Below, piece after piece: positions 61,601-64,000 of a DNA stretch of 64,000 nt. Both the position numbers and the translations under genes were made by a program. Every line of letters begins with the position of its first letter. Positions within the stretch are counted from its first letter, which is position 1. The DNA comes from Methylosinus sp. Ce-a6 (GTDB taxonomy: Bacteria > Pseudomonadota > Alphaproteobacteria > Rhizobiales > Beijerinckiaceae), in contig NZ_BGJX01000013.1 in assembly GCF_009811655.1 (NCBI RefSeq), positions 1 through 64,000 on the forward strand, given 5' to 3'. The notes beneath the pieces were generated by a model. That model was not told where the DNA came from. It searched no databases and worked only from the letters and a program-made list of their open reading frames with translations.

Positions 61601-61752
61601 CCAAGCGCATGCGACGGGGCGAGCTCGACGCGCGCGCAGAGACCGGCGTCGTCGACGAATTGGCGAATGAGCTGGCCGACGCGCGCGGGATCGGCGCCAA
61701 GCTTCGATATGGCGACAGCGGCTCGGAGTTCTCCGCAGCGGCGGCTCGATAG
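58699..61752 (+). CDS. dotO: DotO/IcmB/TraU ATPase
   Basis: 1017 residues, as in IcmB (1009) and TraU (about 1014). VirB4-like cytoplasmic ATPase: Walker A in FVAPPRSGKSVLANTI (~485), a Walker B-type region in ARIIVMDLAEVAP (~735), and family blocks such as WMFPGNRDITRAFELLKRER, LEKAFLQNFLALITLPPDQS and FVLRAGDDAEAEEIVQRFNL. It energises substrate transfer together with DotB at the base of the inner-membrane complex. Intact, with no frameshift. Confidence 0.96.
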   Translation: MLHWISRGLAAVSLMAKQPLASFCEIEASHGDALVTKHGDYVSFLRLGGMRRMSTRADIDRLANAMRIDISGTLENRGHAIVGWYASDPDLAAVEIERVNMSACREIAKEIGLELGDIFEERKKLWTGMMRWEAAYFILWTRATTLTKEERKQMKEEQAALAKKSPNIGDAQKFYLRSDVMAARHTGFVSRVVSSLKGLDVAATEISAHDALVVAREAMYRETVGSAWRPTLVGDAFRPRWPDEKDERPILETLMWPAIRDLFFDSDAVVHDGQRVEIGLYDYGCVDMTMGPEDPRPFVELSSRLGQDRVPWRVSFVIEGGGNSDMLLKSAGAQFLWMFPGNRDITRAFELLKRERENNNHIAVRLRASFATWAPFGEVGKLRLRLSTLKQRLEAWGNCRGTTVIGDPLDGVMSSVPGLALASTAPPSVALIGDVLTMLPWGRTASPWDRGSVLFRQPNGAMWPYDPSGGSKRPQVLDTFVAPPRSGKSVLANTINLGLCLSSVALGAVGAKLPLIGKVDIGDSAEGFVLLIQEALGPQRRHEAIYTRMQFAPGFEFNVFDLQVGCEYPLPLEKAFLQNFLALITLPPDQSTPFEGMNQMIGIVIDEAYRLCTDVPGASPKRYRRGVEPLIDIAIKRHGVDLHHDEPHWRDVVKGLCAVGDYRLAEVAQRHAVPLLQDLVGAARTDQVKDMFGKLTIAMTAEQASDLFERYIYDVIRKFPTLNSPTRLDFGAARIIVMDLAEVAPTGSAAANRQTEMMYMLARHIIARNFFLKPDYLPFVPEEARGFHQPRFQEIYESVKRLDYDEWHRTQGSPQVRAQAELDVREGPKHNVQLGFASQRLSDMGDAIVSQSTGRFVLRAGDDAEAEEIVQRFNLSEASADIVRHRLHGPGPAGAPFLVVLHADNAKYEQMLVNTLGPIELWALSTTPGDRALRNRLYDRIGFREALRRLARIFPGGSAEKEIEERKAKRMRRGELDARAETGVVDELANELADARGIGAKLRYGDSGSEFSAAAAR

Positions 61753-61845
61753 CGTCGCGCGATTTTTTCATGCGCGGAAAGATTTGAAACTCGCGCAGAG
61801 CAGGGGAATCGTTTCGGCCTGATTTCGTGATCGAGGAGCGTCGCC

Positions 61846-62052
61846 ATGCCCAGCCTTCGCATCCAGCTTCGTCCCAATGGCGTCGTCATGTTCGGCTCAG
61901 GGACGCGCGACGTCGCTCGAATGGAGCATCGCGGCGCTCTCGATCACGATAACGCCGAAAGGGTCGCGCACGCCGAAGAGGCCGAGCTACGGCGTCTCAT
62001 CAAAAGCCGGTTCAAGAGGCCGAGACCTCATCGTCATTCGCGCCGACGCTGA
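61846..62052 (+). CDS. small basic protein
   Basis: 68 residues from ATG 61846 (GAGGAGCG upstream). MPSLRIQLRPNGVVMFGSGT, a short acidic stretch (DHDNAERVAHAEEAELRR) and a basic end (KSRFKRPRPHRHSRRR). The basic tail suggests nucleic-acid contact. Not recognised; position between dotO and dotD in one operon. Confidence 0.5.
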   Translation: MPSLRIQLRPNGVVMFGSGTRDVARMEHRGALDHDNAERVAHAEEAELRRLIKSRFKRPRPHRHSRRR

Positions 62053-62087
62053 ATAGCGTGATCGCGCAAAAACACGGAGCAGATCAT

Positions 62088-62555
62088 ATGAGCGCCAACC
62101 ATCCATGTCGCGTTCTCGTCCTACTACTGGCGTCGAGCATTCTGGGCGGCTGCGCGCATGATGTTGCGACGACGGTCGACACCGCAGGCATGCCGAATGC
62201 GGAGATCGCCCTCCGGCGAAGCGTCGACCACGTCGATAGCGAGATGGGCGAACTCGGTCGAATGCGCCCGGCTCCGCGTCAGGGGCCGGCCGTCGTGCCC
62301 GCAGAACTCCAGAAGATCGTCGCCTTCGAATGGGAAGGACCGATCGAGGGAGCGGTCGAAAAGCTCGCTGGCGAGGTCGGATACGAGGTCGTCGTCGATT
62401 CCGCCTTCAACGTTCAAGCAGTGTCGATCGGCGTCAAATCCGGACCGCGCCGCATCTACGAGATTTTCCAGGCCATCGGCCGCGCCGCCGGCGACCGCGC
62501 GACCGTGCAGGTCGACGCGCAACATCATCGCATACAGGTGATTTATCATGTCTAA
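62088..62555 (+). CDS. dotD: DotD/TraH outer-membrane lipoprotein
   Basis: 155 residues from ATG 62088, like DotD (163). Lipobox in VLLLASSILGGCAHD. The mature part has a helix (AEIALRRSVDHVDSEMGELG) and the DotD domain (QKIVAFEWEGPIEGAVEKLA, YEVVVDSAFNVQAVSIGVKS, then VDAQHHRIQVIYHV), a secretin-N0-like fold. With DotC it targets DotH to the outer membrane. It overlaps dotC by eight bases. Confidence 0.93.
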   Translation: MSANHPCRVLVLLLASSILGGCAHDVATTVDTAGMPNAEIALRRSVDHVDSEMGELGRMRPAPRQGPAVVPAELQKIVAFEWEGPIEGAVEKLAGEVGYEVVVDSAFNVQAVSIGVKSGPRRIYEIFQAIGRAAGDRATVQVDAQHHRIQVIYHV

Positions 62556-63507
62556 GCCCGCGCTCCATAAGTTCGTCTCGACATTCCTGGCCTCGACCCT
62601 TCTCGCGTCCTCGGCTTTCGCCGAAGGGATCAAGGTCTATCCCGTCCCTCCGGCCCCTTCGCCCGCGGAGATCGACGCGGCGGCGCATGTTCTCGGCAAT
62701 CCGTTGAACAAGCCGATCACCGGAGCGGCGCAGGAGCCTGCGGTCGTCGGGGGCGAACGTCCACCGTCGCTCGAGGCGCTGCAGGCGGTGCGCGCCGGGC
62801 GGGGCGATCCAGGGCTCGGGCTGGAGCCGGGACGAGAGGACACGCTGTATCAGGCGGCTCTGAGCTTCGGGGCGCAAGGCGGCCTGGCGGCGCGATCTTT
62901 CGCGATCAACGACATGTTGCGTCGCTATGAGGCGACGCTCGACAAAAGCTATGATTTCAGCTCGGTGGTGCTGCCGCTCGGCGGCGGCCGGACCCTGTTG
63001 CGCCCGCCGGTCGTGACCCAGGGACAGCTCGCCTTCGCGCTCGGCGACAATGCGCAGGTCGCTCGGGAGACGGACTGCGTCTATCAGATCACGCGCGAAG
63101 CGCAGCTCGCCTCCGCCCCGCCGAATTGGCGCGCCTATCTCGTGCGCAATTGGAAAGCCCCGACGCGGCCGCATGACGCCGTGCTTCCGCGCACCGAGCA
63201 GGAAGCCGCCTATTGGAACAAATGGGTGGCCGAAGGATGGGCGCAGGGCGAGAAGCAGGCGGTGGAGATTTTTCTCTCCGACCTCGGTCGCCTGCAGCGC
63301 GACATCGTCGGCATGGCGCGGTTTCGCGTGCTGCTGCGCGCCGGATTGGTCGAGCACCCGAAGGTCGCCTTCCAGAACAGCATCGTGAATGGCGGCCGCG
63401 ACGAGCTGCGCGCCGGCGATCGGATCGTCCGCATCACCGATCAGCCCGGCCTGCAGGCCGACGCGCGCCGCTGGGCGCCCAAGCGCCACGGACCCTGCCC
63501 GAAATGA
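62548..63507 (+). CDS. dotC: DotC/TraI outer-membrane core protein
   Basis: 319 residues, near DotC (303). The core reads LYQAALSFGAQGGLAARSFA, INDMLRRYEATLDKSYDFSS, LLRPPVVTQGQLAFALGDNA, then WNKWVAEGWAQGEKQAVEIF and FLSDLGRLQRDIVGMARF, as in the family. Unlike Legionella DotC, a lipoprotein, the leader (STFLASTLLASSAFAEG) has an Ala-x-Ala cleavage site and no cysteine. Anchoring would then depend on DotD. Confidence 0.93.
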   Translation: MSKPALHKFVSTFLASTLLASSAFAEGIKVYPVPPAPSPAEIDAAAHVLGNPLNKPITGAAQEPAVVGGERPPSLEALQAVRAGRGDPGLGLEPGREDTLYQAALSFGAQGGLAARSFAINDMLRRYEATLDKSYDFSSVVLPLGGGRTLLRPPVVTQGQLAFALGDNAQVARETDCVYQITREAQLASAPPNWRAYLVRNWKAPTRPHDAVLPRTEQEAAYWNKWVAEGWAQGEKQAVEIFLSDLGRLQRDIVGMARFRVLLRAGLVEHPKVAFQNSIVNGGRDELRAGDRIVRITDQPGLQADARRWAPKRHGPCPK

Positions 63508-63553
63508 CGTCGGATTGATTTCCGTGAGCATTCGAAGGACGCAGGAGGACGTT

Positions 63554-64000
63554 GTGGTCGACGAAGCTTGGGATAGCGCTGGTCTTTCCTGGGTGGCGGA
63601 CCCGCGAAAGAGCGCGCCGGTCTTGGATTCTCTGCTCACCTGGGCCTATCGCTCGGGAGCCTCGCGCATTTCGTTTCAGACGGGGCATTGTCCTTGGCTG
63701 AGGATCTACGGCCGCAATCGCAGGGTAGGCGACACGACGCTCGACGAGGCGGAGATCGCGCACATCGTCAATCATCTCTATGGCGCGGACGGCATGGCGC
63801 GGCTGCAGGGCGGCGGCGCGCTCGACACGACCTATGAGATCGCCGTGAGCCGCACCGAGCGGCTTCGTTACCGTCTCAATGTCACATCGACGCGCAGCAG
63901 CCGCCGGCTCGGCGTCAATATCGTGCTGCGTCCGATCCCCGGATTGCCGCCGTCCTTGGAAGAGCAGCTGGTCGAGCCGGGCATCATGGAGGCGTTCCGG
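63554..64000 (+). CDS. dotB: DotB/TraJ ATPase, N-terminal part (runs off the window)
   Basis: At least 149 residues, continuing past base 64000. GTG 63554 is chosen because AGGAGG lies at 63543-63548; another GTG (63524) lacks a ribosome site. SGLSWVADP-type start, then LLTWAYRSGASRISFQTGHC and LRIYGRNRRV, LNVTSTRSSRRLGVNIVLRP, corresponding to the N-terminal domain of the VirB11-like hexameric ATPase DotB. The catalytic Walker motifs lie beyond the edge. Confidence 0.9.
   Translation, partial: MVDEAWDSAGLSWVADPRKSAPVLDSLLTWAYRSGASRISFQTGHCPWLRIYGRNRRVGDTTLDEAEIAHIVNHLYGADGMARLQGGGALDTTYEIAVSRTERLRYRLNVTSTRSSRRLGVNIVLRPIPGLPPSLEEQLVEPGIMEAFR

Noticed and set aside
1..64000. tRNA or rRNA genes
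   Set aside because: No cloverleaf-like segment with a GTTCGANNC arm in a suitable context and no rRNA sequence was recognised; a covariance-model scan was not possible.

Overview
The window is 64 kb of GC-rich DNA that looks like part of a large alphaproteobacterial plasmid, most likely Hyphomicrobiales (a rhizobial or methanotroph relative; the genus is a guess). The main evidence is a repABC replication/partition operon on the minus strand (repA 12997 to repC 9191). It has the expected antisense RNA between repB and repC and an AT-rich island with an inverted repeat inside repC. Plasmid-associated families surround it: a DUF1612/HTH protein, a decayed DUF1403 gene, AbiE and ParE toxin-antitoxin genes and a serine recombinase.

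Layout. 1-7 kb: a folE fragment, a decayed DUF1403 gene between two short direct repeats, a giant CheB-CheR-PAS-histidine kinase-receiver protein, and the DUF1612 protein. 7-15.3 kb: AbiEi with an internally deleted AbiEii, the recombinase, repCBA, a ParE-type module and a conserved unknown. 15.4-18.4 kb: a scar zone with a truncated second copy of the DUF1612 gene, IS110-like and ISAs1-like remnants, a LytS-type kinase and its broken response regulator. 18.5-32.7 kb: an island of about fifteen mostly small exported or lipid-anchored proteins, nearly all unrecognised. It includes three related genes in a row, and an intact LytS/LytTR pair plus a LuxR-type regulator sit in the middle. 32.9-36.4 kb: two inverted IS6-family copies around one large unknown gene; the right copy abuts a truncated ProQ/FinO-domain gene.

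36.9-64 kb holds a type IVB (Dot/Icm, IncI Tra-like) secretion locus in two arms. The leftward arm (49518 to 41260) carries a TcpQ/DotD-like protein, several exported proteins, a 688-residue low-complexity protein and DotA/TraY. The rightward arm (51919 to beyond 64000) carries DotI, DotH, DotG, a TraP/DotF-like protein, a TraQ/DotE-like protein, IcmD, IcmJ, DotO, DotD, DotC and the start of DotB, in R64-like order. A lytic-transglycosylase-like protein, a DsbC-like protein with CGYS in place of CxxC, and an IcmV/TraX-like membrane protein lie to the left. An XRE regulator and a GcrA-like DNA-binding candidate sit between the arms. No relaxase or DotL coupling protein is visible; they may lie beyond the right edge.

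All functional calls come from reading motifs, gene order and protein length by eye. No database search was run.
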